Source of the DNA: Clostridium sp.
GTDB taxonomy: Bacteria > Bacillota > Clostridia > Clostridiales > Clostridiaceae
Direction: 5' to 3'
NCBI GenBank assembly: GCA_031292145.1
Contig: JARLHR010000009.1
Location: 1-64,000 of the forward strand
Length of the DNA stretch: 64,000 nt
Shown: one piece after another, positions 34,192 to 42,560 of the stretch
Layout of the letters: each line of letters begins with the position of its first letter
Position numbering within the stretch: the first letter of the stretch is position 1
The notes under the pieces: generated by a model
What the model was told of the DNA's origin: nothing
The model's database searches: none
The model's input: the letters and a program-made list of their open reading frames with translations, nothing else
Made by a program: the position numbers and the translations under genes

Positions 34192-34818
34192 ATGAACTTG
34201 AAAAACAATTTATTTAATAAACCGATAATTATTGGTGTTTTGGTTTTAATTCCAATACTTGTAATTGGATTGGTTATTATATGTAGAAATGTAATTATTC
34301 CATCAAATGAAGATATAATAAATGAATTAAGGAATACTAAATGTTATAGTAGTAAAGTTCATTATGTATTCAAGAATTCAAAATCATTATTTGAAGAAAA
34401 TACAATTCAATACTATAGTAGTGATAAAGGATCAAGGATAGAATTTTTAGATGATTACAAGCGGGTTAAGGTTTATAAAGGTGGAGAGATTAAGGTAGAG
34501 GGAAATGAAGATGAGGAATATGTTCTTGATAAGGATATAGATAGGATTTACCCATTGGCATTTATACAAAATATATTATCAAATCCACAAGTGGGTGAGA
34601 CTCAGGAAGTGAAGGAAGAATGGGGCCAAGAAGTTTATTTAAAGGTGGACGTAGAATATAATATTAATAAACATTTAAATAAGGCTGAATTTTATATAGA
34701 TAAAAATAAAGGGGTTCCAGTTTTATTAAAGATTTTTGATGATAACGATAAAGAAAGAATAATAATAACTTATAACGACTTTAAGAAAGAAAAAGCTTTA
34801 AGTGATGAATTATTTTAA
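34192..34818 (+). CDS. YdcC/GerS-like membrane-anchored sporulation or germination protein
   Basis: 208 residues. One N-terminal hydrophobic segment (12-31) ends at IICRN, not a good lipobox, so it is probably a signal anchor. The outside part has a LolA/LolB-like beta pattern (SSKVHYVFKNSK, GSRIEFLDDYKRVKVY, AEFYIDKNKGVPVLLKI). Position after acpS-nnr and ahead of mazEF matches B. subtilis ydcC and C. difficile gerS, which affects cortex modification and germination. Identity rests on position and fold more than on sequence. TTGGAGGACTT precedes the ATG. Confidence 0.7.
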   Translation: MNLKNNLFNKPIIIGVLVLIPILVIGLVIICRNVIIPSNEDIINELRNTKCYSSKVHYVFKNSKSLFEENTIQYYSSDKGSRIEFLDDYKRVKVYKGGEIKVEGNEDEEYVLDKDIDRIYPLAFIQNILSNPQVGETQEVKEEWGQEVYLKVDVEYNINKHLNKAEFYIDKNKGVPVLLKIFDDNDKERIIITYNDFKKEKALSDELF

Positions 34819-34970
34819 AATTAACAAATTGTAATATCAAATTGAAATCAAGCCAACATTAACATTAAAAAACTAAATTAAAAATATATTGGTAAAGTAC
34901 ATAAATATAAGGTGAAAAATTATCAGCTAAGGAAATATGTATAAGATGACAAATAAGTAATACAAATCCT

Positions 34971-35000
34971 TTGACAAATTGACATAATTTGCAATATAAT
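34971..35000 (+). promoter_or_regulatory. mazEF promoter
   Basis: TTGACA (34971-34976), an 18-base spacer and TATAAT (34995-35000), 41 bases before the antitoxin ATG. A second TTGACA at 34979 is too close to the -10 box to be used with it. Confidence 0.65.
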
Positions 35001-35041
35001 CATAGTTAATAAGAACTTTTTACTACGATGGAGGCGGAACT

Positions 35042-35299
35042 ATGTCAATAATTAATCTGAATAATATGAAAAACGTAAAAATAAAAAATATAGAAACTCC
35101 AAAAATTAAAAAAAATAGTGGAATTATGGAGAAATCGTTAATACAATATATTGACGAAGGTTTTTCAGCTGAATTTGAACTATTAATGAAAATAGGATAT
35201 AGGGATATGGCTGAAATTAACTTAGAATATGCTAAATTAGGTTTTGAATATATGTTAGATGATGTTAATGAGTATGAGGCATGGATTTGCGGAGTGTGA
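35042..35299 (+). CDS. MazE/EndoAI-type ribbon-helix-helix antitoxin
   Basis: An 85-residue protein directly upstream of the MazF/EndoA toxin. It is too divergent for clear motif matching, but the C-terminal half ([20 protein letters not shown]) is the conserved end of Firmicute EndoAI, which wraps around the toxin. The N-terminal [18 protein letters not shown] is longer and more basic than in B. subtilis. GATGGAGGCGGAACT precedes the ATG. It ends ten bases before the toxin start. Confidence 0.82.
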   Translation: MSIINLNNMKNVKIKNIETPKIKKNSGIMEKSLIQYIDEGFSAEFELLMKIGYRDMAEINLEYAKLGFEYMLDDVNEYEAWICGV

Positions 35300-35309
35300 T
35301 TATTTAAAA

Positions 35310-35663
35310 ATGGCGAACATTGTGGTAAAAAGAGGGGAAATTTTCTATGCAGATTTAAGTCCAGTTATAGGATCAGAGCAAGGTGGGATAAGGCCTGTTA
35401 TTATAATACAAAATGATATTGGGAACAGATATAGTCCTACTGTTATTGTTGCAGCAATAACATCTCAAATAAATAAGGCTAAACTTCCTATTCATGTTGA
35501 GATTTCATCAGAAGAATATGGATTAAATAGAGATTCTGTTGTCTTGTTAGAACAAATAAGAACACTAGATAAGAGAAGATTAAAAGAGAAAATTGGACAT
35601 ATGACTGAAGCAGACATGAAAAAGGTTGATAAGGCATTGGCAGTTAGTCTAAATTTAAATTAG
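35310..35663 (+). CDS. mazF: MazF/EndoA mRNA interferase toxin
   Basis: 117 residues. It matches EndoA/NdoA closely: [58 protein letters not shown] and [20 protein letters not shown]. The family cuts single-stranded RNA (UACAU in B. subtilis EndoA). I start it at 35310 because homologues begin MANIVVKRG and GGAGTGTGA lies upstream. An in-frame start at 35259 would add 17 unrelated residues inside the antitoxin gene. It is in an operon with the antitoxin. A family B repeat begins 24 bases later. Confidence 0.95.
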   Translation: MANIVVKRGEIFYADLSPVIGSEQGGIRPVIIIQNDIGNRYSPTVIVAAITSQINKAKLPIHVEISSEEYGLNRDSVVLLEQIRTLDKRRLKEKIGHMTEADMKKVDKALAVSLNLN

Positions 35664-35686
35664 TAAAAAGAATTTATTTATTAAAT

Positions 35687-35960
35687 TATAGATATCACAT
35701 GCAAGAATTAGACTTATGCGATAACTAACCGAAAGGACAGGAACTCTGTTGTTTCGGTTACTGAGAATAAGTTGAGGAGTTCTAACATCAGAAGTTGCAC
35801 CATTTCTGCATGCTCGTGACAAGCAAGAATGGAACAACTTCTAATGAAGAAATGCCTGCAACTTATTCTCTAGCGTAACACTGCACAAAAGAGTACCTGT
35901 CCTTTCTAGTATGGTATATCTTTCAAAGTATAAATCGAGTTCATGGTTTGTTTATCTATA
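35687..35960. repeat. Family B intergenic repeat, copy 2
   Basis: It begins TATAGATATCACATGC and ends TTTGTTTATCTATA at 35960. It shares with copy 1 TTAGACTTATGC(A/G)ATA, CTTTCTAG, GTATATCTTTCAAAGTATAA-like sequence and AGTTCATG(A/G)TTTG. It is longer by an inner inverted pair, GAATAAGTTGAGGAGTTC and TGCAACTTATTC, with a further AGAAGTTG/CAACTTCT pair inside. There is no ORF. Confidence 0.65.
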
Positions 35961-35970
35961 AATAGGTTTG

Positions 35971-36010
35971 GGTAGTATAAATACAGTGATATTTATGCTA
36001 CTCTTTTTTT
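35971..36010 (+). terminator. Terminator after the mazF/family B region
   Basis: GGTAGTATAAATA pairs with TATTTATGCTACT with one G-T and is followed by eight T (36003-36010). The remaining gap to the transketolase gene holds the palindromes AGTATACT (36048-36055) and TGTATACA (36070-36077), 22 bases apart, which might be operators. Confidence 0.7.
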
Positions 36011-36162
36011 ATAAAGTGATATGCTATATAATTTTAAATACATATAAAGTATACTGTATTAACAAATGGTGTATACAAGTATTTACTTCTATGTTAGAAT
36101 AATTATGTTAAAATAAAACATACTATAAATAGGCAAAAAAATTACTAACAGGGGGTTGTTTA

Positions 36163-36984
36163 ATGAATAATGAATATAAACTTGAAGAAGTTTCAAAGCT
36201 GATGAGAAAAGATATAGTTTCTATGCTTACAGAATCAGCATCAGGTCATCCAGGAGGTTCTTTATCAATAGCGGATATCATGGCAGTACTATTCTTTAAA
36301 GAAATGAATATAGATGTAACAAATGTAAGTAATCCAGACAGAGATAGATTTGTTTTGTCAAAAGGTCATGCAGCACCAGCATTATATAGTGCTTTAGCTA
36401 GAAAAGGATACTTTGGAGTAGAAGAATTAAGCACATTAAGAAAAACTGGTTCAAGATTACAAGGTCATCCTAATATGAATGATTTACCTGGAATTGATAT
36501 GTCAACAGGTTCTTTAGGACAAGGAATTTCAGCAGCTGTAGGAATGGCTTTAGCAGGAAAGCTTGATAAGAAAGACTACAGGGTATATACAATATTGGGA
36601 GATGGAGAGCTTGAAGAAGGTCAAGTTTGGGAAGCATCAATGTCAGCAGCTCACTATAAGTTAGATAATTTAACTGCATTTATAGATAATAATGGATTAC
36701 AAATAGATGGGAATATAGAAGATGTAATGAATCCGGGTCCAATAGATAAAAAATTTGAAGCTTTTGGTTGGAACGTTTTATCAATTAATGGTCATGATTA
36801 TGATGAGATAATCGATGCAATTGCAAAAGCAAAAGAATTTAAAGGAAAACCAACAGCTATTGTATGCAATACAATAAAAGGTAAAGGTGTTTCGTTTATG
36901 GAAAATCAAGCAGGATGGCATGGAACAGCTCCAAATAAAGAGCAATGTGAGCAAGCATTACAAGAAATTGGAGGGGAAAATTAA
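36163..36984 (+). CDS. Transketolase, N-terminal subunit
   Basis: 273 residues forming the thiamine-diphosphate-binding half. It has [48 protein letters not shown] and the ThDP motif [13 protein letters not shown] through NNGL. The pentose-phosphate enzyme moves two-carbon units between sugar phosphates. The split into two subunits is common in clostridia and archaea. AGGGGGTTGTTTA lies before the ATG. It overlaps the second subunit by one base (TAATG), so the two are made together. Confidence 0.94.
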   Translation: MNNEYKLEEVSKLMRKDIVSMLTESASGHPGGSLSIADIMAVLFFKEMNIDVTNVSNPDRDRFVLSKGHAAPALYSALARKGYFGVEELSTLRKTGSRLQGHPNMNDLPGIDMSTGSLGQGISAAVGMALAGKLDKKDYRVYTILGDGELEEGQVWEASMSAAHYKLDNLTAFIDNNGLQIDGNIEDVMNPGPIDKKFEAFGWNVLSINGHDYDEIIDAIAKAKEFKGKPTAIVCNTIKGKGVSFMENQAGWHGTAPNKEQCEQALQEIGGEN

Positions 36985-37928
36985 TGGGGAATAGAATAGC
37001 AACTAGAGAAGCTTATGGTAAGACGTTAGTAAAACTTTCAGGGTTAAATAAAAATGTTGTAGTACTTGATGCAGATTTATCAAAATCAACCAAGACAGCA
37101 GATTTTAAGGCTGTTTCGCCAGAAAGATTTATAAATGTTGGAATAGCAGAATCAAATATGATGGGTATTGCAGCAGGACTTTCAACTTGTGGAAAGATTC
37201 CGTTTGCTAGTACTTTTGCAATGTTTGCAGCCGGAAGAGCGTTTGAACAAATTAGAAATTCAATTTGCTATCCTAACTTAAATGTAAAGATTTGTGCAAC
37301 TCATGCAGGATTAACTGTTGGTGAAGATGGAGCTACTCATCAATCAATTGAAGATATATCATTGATGAGAAGTATTCCTAATATGACAGTAATTAATCCG
37401 GCAGATGCGGTGGAAACAGAAGCAGCAATATTAGCAGTGGCAGAATATAATGGACCTTGTTATGTGAGATTAGGAAGGTTAGCAGTTGATACTATAAATG
37501 ACGCTCAAAGCTATAAGTTTGAAATTGGAAAAGGTGTTACATTATCAGATGGTAGTGATGTCACTATAGTAGCAACTGGAATGATGGTTCAATTAGCTTT
37601 AGAAGCTAAAGATATCTTGTCAAAAGAAGGAATTAGTGCTAGAGTAATAAATATACATACAATAAAACCAATTGATAAAGATTTGTTAATTAAAGCAGCT
37701 AAAGAAACTAAGGTAATAGTTACAGCAGAAGAACATAGCGTAATTGGAGGTTTAGGCTCAGCAGTTGCTGAAGTTGTGACAGAAGGATGTCCAGTTCCAG
37801 TATTAAAAATTGGAATAAAAGATACTTTTGGCGAAAGTGGTAAACCCGAAGAGTTATTAAAAGCTTATGGGTTGACAGCTGAGTCAATAGTAGAGCATAG
37901 TAGGAATGCTATTTCAGTGAAGAAATAA
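36984..37928 (+). CDS. Transketolase, C-terminal subunit
   Basis: 314 residues forming the pyrimidine-binding and C-terminal domains. It has DADLSKSTKTADF, NVGIAESNMMGIAAGLS, the catalytic-region HAGLTVGEDGATHQSIEDIS and a C-terminal domain with EEHSVIGGLGSAVAEV. It resembles the related DXPS C-half, but the partner upstream and the motif spacing indicate transketolase. GGAGGGGAAAATTA is the ribosome-binding site, inside the first subunit's end. A short family A repeat follows the stop. Confidence 0.94.
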   Translation: MGNRIATREAYGKTLVKLSGLNKNVVVLDADLSKSTKTADFKAVSPERFINVGIAESNMMGIAAGLSTCGKIPFASTFAMFAAGRAFEQIRNSICYPNLNVKICATHAGLTVGEDGATHQSIEDISLMRSIPNMTVINPADAVETEAAILAVAEYNGPCYVRLGRLAVDTINDAQSYKFEIGKGVTLSDGSDVTIVATGMMVQLALEAKDILSKEGISARVINIHTIKPIDKDLLIKAAKETKVIVTAEEHSVIGGLGSAVAEVVTEGCPVPVLKIGIKDTFGESGKPEELLKAYGLTAESIVEHSRNAISVKK

Positions 37929-37929
37929 T

Positions 37930-37986
37930 TTAGGCACATGAAAAATAGGCGAGCGTACTGGTCTATTATTTTTTGATTGTACCTTA
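37930..37986. repeat. Family A repeat, short copy after transketolase
   Basis: TTAGGCACATGAAAAATAGG at 37930 and TTATTTTTTGATTGTACCTT to 37986. The inner GAGCGTACTGGTCTATTA matches the copy at 60204-60408 and suggests an internal deletion. Confidence 0.75.
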
Positions 37987-38041
37987 ATCTTAAGCTTATA
38001 AAATAGATTAAATAGATTAATATTAAAATATAATACAGAAG

Positions 38042-38088
38042 ATACAGGATATAAAGCTTATGAAATGGCTAAGTATCCTGTATTTTTT
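38042..38088 (+). terminator. Terminator after the transketolase genes
   Basis: ATACAGGATA (38042-38051) pairs with TATCCTGTAT (38074-38083), followed by TTTTTG. The loop is 22 bases. Confidence 0.7.
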
Positions 38089-38173
38089 GTTATATTTGTG
38101 GAAAATTAAAAAAGAGATCTAATAAAATACAATATAAATAAAATATAAATAAAAATGTAAAGGGGAAGATAGA

Positions 38174-39028
38174 ATGAAAACATCAATACTTAAAGAGTAC
38201 AGCATAATAACATTAGGAATATTATTAGTTGCATTTGCAATAGAGTATTTTTATGCGCCTAATAACATTGCAGCTGGAGGAGTTACGGGAATAGCAATAA
38301 TTTTAAATGCCGTTATGCCTAATTTATCAATAGGTTTAATCACTTTGGTTTTAAATGGTTTGTTGTTTATAGTTGCATTTATGTTTATAGACGGAAGTTT
38401 TGGGGTAAAGACAATTTATGCGAGTTTGGGGTTATCAATAGTTATATGGATAATTGAAAAATTTTTAAGGCCAGCTGCAATTACTAATGATTTAATGATA
38501 GCAACTATTTTTGGTGCATTGATTTCAGCTATTGGAATGGCGCTTGTATTTAATGAAAATGCATCAACTGGAGGGACTGACATATTAGCTAAGATATTGA
38601 ATGTATTTTTTCATTTGGAGATTGGTAAATCTCTATTAGCTGTTGATTTCATAATAACGTTCGTAAGTATATTTGTATTTGGCATTAATGTAGCTTTATA
38701 TTCTATGTTAAGCATAATATTACTTGGAATAATAGTGGATAGATTAATTGAAGGATTTAATGTATGTAAGAGTGTATTTATTATTAGTAAAAATAGTTAT
38801 GAAATAAGTACGTATATAATTGATACTTTACAACGTGGCTGTACATTTTTAAATGGCGTAGGAGCCTATACAGGAAAAGATATTAATGTACTTTATGCAG
38901 TTATAAGTAGAAATGAATTTATAAAGCTAAAAAAGTTTATTAAAGATACAGATCCAGAAGCATTTATAACTGTGGGAGAGGTTCATGAAGTATTAGGAGA
39001 AGGATTTAATGACATAAAGCAATACTAA
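38174..39028 (+). CDS. YitT-family membrane protein (DUF161 + DUF2179)
   Basis: 284 residues. Five to six transmembrane helices occupy 1-190, with NNIAAGGVTGIAIILNA and NENASTGGTDILAKIL typical of the family. A cytoplasmic DUF2179 domain (about 205-284) has CTFLNGVGAYTG and LYAVISRNEFIKLKKFIKDT. The function is unknown in all family members; a transport role is often suggested. AAAGGGGAAGATAGA precedes the ATG. It is a lone gene. Confidence 0.9.
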   Translation: MKTSILKEYSIITLGILLVAFAIEYFYAPNNIAAGGVTGIAIILNAVMPNLSIGLITLVLNGLLFIVAFMFIDGSFGVKTIYASLGLSIVIWIIEKFLRPAAITNDLMIATIFGALISAIGMALVFNENASTGGTDILAKILNVFFHLEIGKSLLAVDFIITFVSIFVFGINVALYSMLSIILLGIIVDRLIEGFNVCKSVFIISKNSYEISTYIIDTLQRGCTFLNGVGAYTGKDINVLYAVISRNEFIKLKKFIKDTDPEAFITVGEVHEVLGEGFNDIKQY

Positions 39029-39284
39029 TTTGTCAATAATTACTCAAGATTTAATAAATTTGTATAACATTAACGAGTATACTTATGTTATAATTAATTT
39101 TGTAGGTTTTGCAATTAATTTGCAGAATGTATTATAAGTAGAATTTTAAAGGCGGAGTATTGTGCTACAGTTAAAATAAATTTCTGCAGGCTTAATTAGG
39201 GTATAGTGGCTAGAAGTGAATCTTTAAATTTAATAATTTAAGAGTTAAAAGGACTGGGCATGAGATAAAAAGGAGTGTTTGAAC

Positions 39285-39971
39285 ATGATTCAATTTAGAG
39301 GGATATCTAAAATTTATGATAATAATGTAAAAGCTTTGTCAGATGTTAATGTTGAAATAGAAGCAGGGGAATTTGTGTTTTTAGTAGGGCCAAGTGGATC
39401 AGGAAAATCTACATTTATAAAAATGATTTTAAAGGAAGTTGAACCTACTAATGGGAAAATAGTGGTTGGAGATAAGGATTTATCAACAATTAATAGAAAA
39501 CAAATTCCGTTTTATAGAAGAAAAATAGGGATGGTATTCCAAGACTTTAGGTTAATACAGACTCTTAATGTATATGAAAATGTTGCTTTTGCAATGAGAG
39601 TTGTAGAAGCATCGCCGAAAGAAATTAGAAGGAGAGTTCCAATGGTATTATCTTTGGTTGGATTATCTCATAAATATAAAATGTTTCCTAATGAGTTATC
39701 AGGAGGGGAACAACAAAGAGTTTCTTTAGCAAGAGCATTGGTAAACAATCCAACAGTCTTAATTGCTGATGAGCCTACTGGAAATTTAGATCCAGATACA
39801 GCAAGAGAAATAATGTCGTTACTAGAGGATATAAATAAAGCAGGAACTACTATCTTAATGGCTACTCATGCTAAGGAAATTGTTGATTATATGAAAAAAA
39901 GAGTTATAGCTATTGAAAAGGGAGAAATCGTTAGAGACGAGAAAAGAGGTAAGTACGAAGATGAAAATTAA
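39285..39971 (+). CDS. ftsE: Cell-division ATP-binding protein FtsE
   Basis: A 228-residue ABC ATPase. It has Walker A GPSGSGKS, a Q-loop in GMVFQDFRL, the signature LSGGEQQR, Walker B VLIADEPTGNLD and an H-loop ATHAK. With FtsX it controls peptidoglycan hydrolases at division or along the side wall. I prefer the ATG at 39285 (nine bases after AGGAG) over the TTG at 39279, which is only three bases from it. Its last 11 bases overlap ftsX. The first half of the upstream gap has no feature I recognise. Confidence 0.95.
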   Translation: MIQFRGISKIYDNNVKALSDVNVEIEAGEFVFLVGPSGSGKSTFIKMILKEVEPTNGKIVVGDKDLSTINRKQIPFYRRKIGMVFQDFRLIQTLNVYENVAFAMRVVEASPKEIRRRVPMVLSLVGLSHKYKMFPNELSGGEQQRVSLARALVNNPTVLIADEPTGNLDPDTAREIMSLLEDINKAGTTILMATHAKEIVDYMKKRVIAIEKGEIVRDEKRGKYEDEN

Positions 39972-40851
39972 TACTATTGGACATTTTATTAAAGATGCTT
40001 TTATAAGTTTAAAGAGAAATAAGACTATTAGTATTGCTTCTGTGATTACAGTTCTTATAACCTTCTTTGTTTTGGGAATATTTTTATTAATTGCAAATAA
40101 TATAAATAAAGGAATTAGTACTGTTCAAAATAAAGTTGAACTAAGTGTATCCTTAAAAGATGATATAAAACTTATTGATCAAAGGGAAATTGAAATTAAA
40201 TTACGACAAATTGAAGGGGTAAAAGATGTAGTTTATCTATCTAAAGAGGATGTATTTAATAATTTCCAAAGTACAACAAATAATAATGAAGGATTATTAA
40301 AGGGATATACACTTCAAAATAATCCATTTAATGCAGCATTTATAGTAAAACTAGAAGCACCAGAATATGCTTCTAATGTAACTGAAGGAATAAAAGATTT
40401 TCAAGGAGTTGAAAGTATTGAGAATCAGCAGGCATTAGTTGATAAGATTGTTGGTATAGTAAAAGGTATAAGGATAGTTGGATTTGGATTATTTGTAATT
40501 CTAGTAGGAGTTTCGCTTTTCTTAATAATGAATACAACAAAATTAACTGTATATTCAAGAAGAAGAGAAGTTGGAATTATGAAATTTGTAGGGGCTACGG
40601 ATTGGTTCATTAGATGGCCATTTGTAATAGAAGGTATGGTAATAGGATTAATTGGAGCAATGTTAGCTTGTGGAGCGTTATTCGTTGCATATGATGGTTT
40701 GATAAAATGGATTTCTTCACAATTGGCATATATAAGTCTTGTACCAACAACATATATTTTATCAACAATATCATGGCAATTTATGCTTGGAGGAATTATG
40801 GTTGGTGGAATAGCTAGTATAATTGCACTAAGAAAGTTCTTGGTGGTATAG
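39961..40851 (+). CDS. ftsX: Cell-division protein FtsX
   Basis: A 296-residue membrane partner of FtsE with four transmembrane helices (about 22-44, 168-190, 220-242 and 265-290). A large extracytoplasmic loop lies between the first two, the usual contact for coiled-coil NlpC/P60 hydrolases such as the one at 15.5 kb. The start is MKINTIGHFIKDAF at 39961, preceded by AGAGGTAAG. A longer in-frame start at 39913 lies inside ftsE and adds 16 charged residues absent from the family. A family A repeat begins three bases after the stop. Confidence 0.94.
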   Translation: MKINTIGHFIKDAFISLKRNKTISIASVITVLITFFVLGIFLLIANNINKGISTVQNKVELSVSLKDDIKLIDQREIEIKLRQIEGVKDVVYLSKEDVFNNFQSTTNNNEGLLKGYTLQNNPFNAAFIVKLEAPEYASNVTEGIKDFQGVESIENQQALVDKIVGIVKGIRIVGFGLFVILVGVSLFLIMNTTKLTVYSRRREVGIMKFVGATDWFIRWPFVIEGMVIGLIGAMLACGALFVAYDGLIKWISSQLAYISLVPTTYILSTISWQFMLGGIMVGGIASIIALRKFLVV

Positions 40852-40853
40852 GG

Positions 40854-41129
40854 AAGGCACAATTAAGAAAATAATAGACCAATATGCTTGTCTATTTTGG
40901 GCCATAAGGAAGCACGACTCGTATACACTCGTTGAGTAGTAAGTGATTCACACAAAATCATAGATTTTGGTTCTCTACTCACGTAAGCAAGTTCTGTTAA
41001 TAGGCTTGTTATGAGCAGAATTTGCTTCCTTGTCTGGCTCAAAATATACACATTAAAAAAGAGCAGTTATGCTGCATGTACGAACATCTCATCGCATCTT
41101 TGGTCTATTATTTTTTTTCATGTGCCTAA
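40854..41129. repeat. Family A repeat, longest copy
   Basis: AAGGCACAATTAAGAAAATA at 40854 and TTTTTTTTCATGTGCCTAA to 41129, with inner arms ATAGACCAA/TTGGTCTAT. It carries the inverse core (AATAGGCTTGTTATGAGCAG, TTCCTTGTCTGG), the GTGTATATTTTG and GCAGCATAAC blocks shared with the 60204 copy, and an extra 90-base segment with TTGAGTAGTAAGTGATT. There is no ORF. The remaining 155 bases before the next gene hold a TATAAT at 41255 with no good -35 box. Confidence 0.8.
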
Positions 41130-41284
41130 TTTTAGTAAATAGGTATAAATATAATTACAATAAGAGAAACTAATAATATCTAACACCATAAAATCTTAAC
41201 AATTTTACATGATGCCCCATTTAATCTATAAAGATATTATATTGGGATTGTGTGTATAATGCATATGAAAGGAAGTCTTTATAG

Positions 41285-42550
41285 GTGAAGGAATCAAAAA
41301 AATATATATTTGCAAACAAAAGAGAAAAAAGGAAAATAAGTTTAATTCTAATAATTTGCTTTGGAATAGTTATTATGGGAATATCATTTTTAGCAGGAAA
41401 TTATATAGCGACCAAAGGAGTATTTTTAGTAAAAACACCATCTCCAGATGTTCAAAGTACAGCAAAACAAATTAATGATAAAAGCAAGTATTCAGCACTT
41501 TTTACGGTTAGAGATACGCTAATTGAAAAGTTTGACGGTGAAATTGATGATAATAAGCTTTTGATAGGTGCTATTAAAGGAATGACAAATTCATTAAATG
41601 ATCCATATACTGTATTTAAGACACCGGAGGAATTTGATGCATTGATAAAAGAAAGTAATGGGAGCATGACAGGGATAGGTGTTACTGTAGCTTTAAAAGA
41701 CAACAAAGTAGTAATTGTAGACACGGTTAAGGGAGCACCAGCGGATAGAGCGGGAATAGTTGCAAATGATATAATTGAAAAGATAAATGATGCAGACGTA
41801 TCTGGTGATGATCTTGCCAAAACAACATCTATGATTGCAGATGCTAATGACTCAGAAATAAAATTGACTATTAAAAGAGGAAATGCTGAAGAATTTGATG
41901 TTAAAGTAACAAGGGAAGTAGTGAAAATTGAATCCGTAAAAGGAAATATGTTGAATTCATCAGTAGGATATATTCGTATAAAAACTTTCAATAATGAAAA
42001 TACAGCAAAAGATTTCAAAGATACTATTGATGAGTTAAAGGGGCAAGGCATGAAAGGGTTAGTATTGGATTTAAGAGAGAATCCAGGAGGCTTGTTGTCA
42101 GAAGCAGTAGGAGTCGCATCGCAGTTTATACCAAAAGATAAAATTATAACCTACACTATTGATAAATATGATAATAGAAACGATTCACCATCTGTTGGTG
42201 GAGATGCTGAAGGAATGCCTTTAGTTTTATTAGTTAATGAAAATAGTGCTAGTGCATCAGAAGTTGTTACAGGAGCATTAAGAGATTATGGCGTAGCAAC
42301 AATTGTAGGAAAGACTACTTTTGGAAAAGGAATAGTTCAACTACCAATTAAATTTGATAATAATATTGGTGGGCTTAAGGTAACAATTTCGAAGTATTAC
42401 ACTCCAAATGGTGAAAATATTCATAAAAAAGGAATAACACCAGATTTTGAAGTTACAACTTCTGTAGGTATAGACGAAAATGGATATGATAAAAATACAG
42501 ATGAACAGTTAAAAGTAGCAATACAGAAGTTAGAAGAAAAATTGCAATAG
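41285..42550 (+). CDS. Carboxy-terminal processing protease, S41 family (CtpB-like)
   Basis: 421 residues. The N-terminal membrane anchor is at 17-38, a PDZ domain at about 128-210 (GIGVTVALKDNKVVIVD), and the S41 core has DLRENPGGLL, NENSASASE and GKTTFGKGIVQ. The catalytic Ser323, Lys348 and Gln352 are spaced exactly as in CtpB. It acts outside the membrane. In Bacillus CtpB triggers the SpoIVFB/sigma-K checkpoint in sporulation. GTG start with AAAGGAAG upstream. It has the same order as B. subtilis ftsEX-ctpB-minJ-uvrB and is ten bases upstream of the PDZ gene. Confidence 0.93.
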   Translation: MKESKKYIFANKREKRKISLILIICFGIVIMGISFLAGNYIATKGVFLVKTPSPDVQSTAKQINDKSKYSALFTVRDTLIEKFDGEIDDNKLLIGAIKGMTNSLNDPYTVFKTPEEFDALIKESNGSMTGIGVTVALKDNKVVIVDTVKGAPADRAGIVANDIIEKINDADVSGDDLAKTTSMIADANDSEIKLTIKRGNAEEFDVKVTREVVKIESVKGNMLNSSVGYIRIKTFNNENTAKDFKDTIDELKGQGMKGLVLDLRENPGGLLSEAVGVASQFIPKDKIITYTIDKYDNRNDSPSVGGDAEGMPLVLLVNENSASASEVVTGALRDYGVATIVGKTTFGKGIVQLPIKFDNNIGGLKVTISKYYTPNGENIHKKGITPDFEVTTSVGIDENGYDKNTDEQLKVAIQKLEEKLQ

Positions 42551-42560
42551 GGGGGATAAA

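Noticed and set aside
35259-35309. Extended N-terminus of the MazF toxin
   Set aside because: The extra residues are the out-of-frame end of the antitoxin gene; homologues start MANIVVKRG at 35310.
35655-35837. 60-codon minus-strand ORF in the family B repeat
   Set aside because: It has no Shine-Dalgarno, and its coding potential is a by-product of the palindromes; the other family B copy does not preserve it.
36163-37928. Two transketolase ORFs as a broken gene
   Set aside because: The TAATG overlap, clean domain boundary and own ribosome-binding site show a natural two-subunit enzyme, common in clostridia.
40425-40862. 145-codon minus-strand ORF opposite ftsX
   Set aside because: It is fully antisense to a well-supported gene, with atypical composition and no start signal.
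41452-42051. 199-codon minus-strand ORF opposite the S41 protease
   Set aside because: Long only because the protease frame is low in stops on the complement; no Shine-Dalgarno and no recognisable motif.
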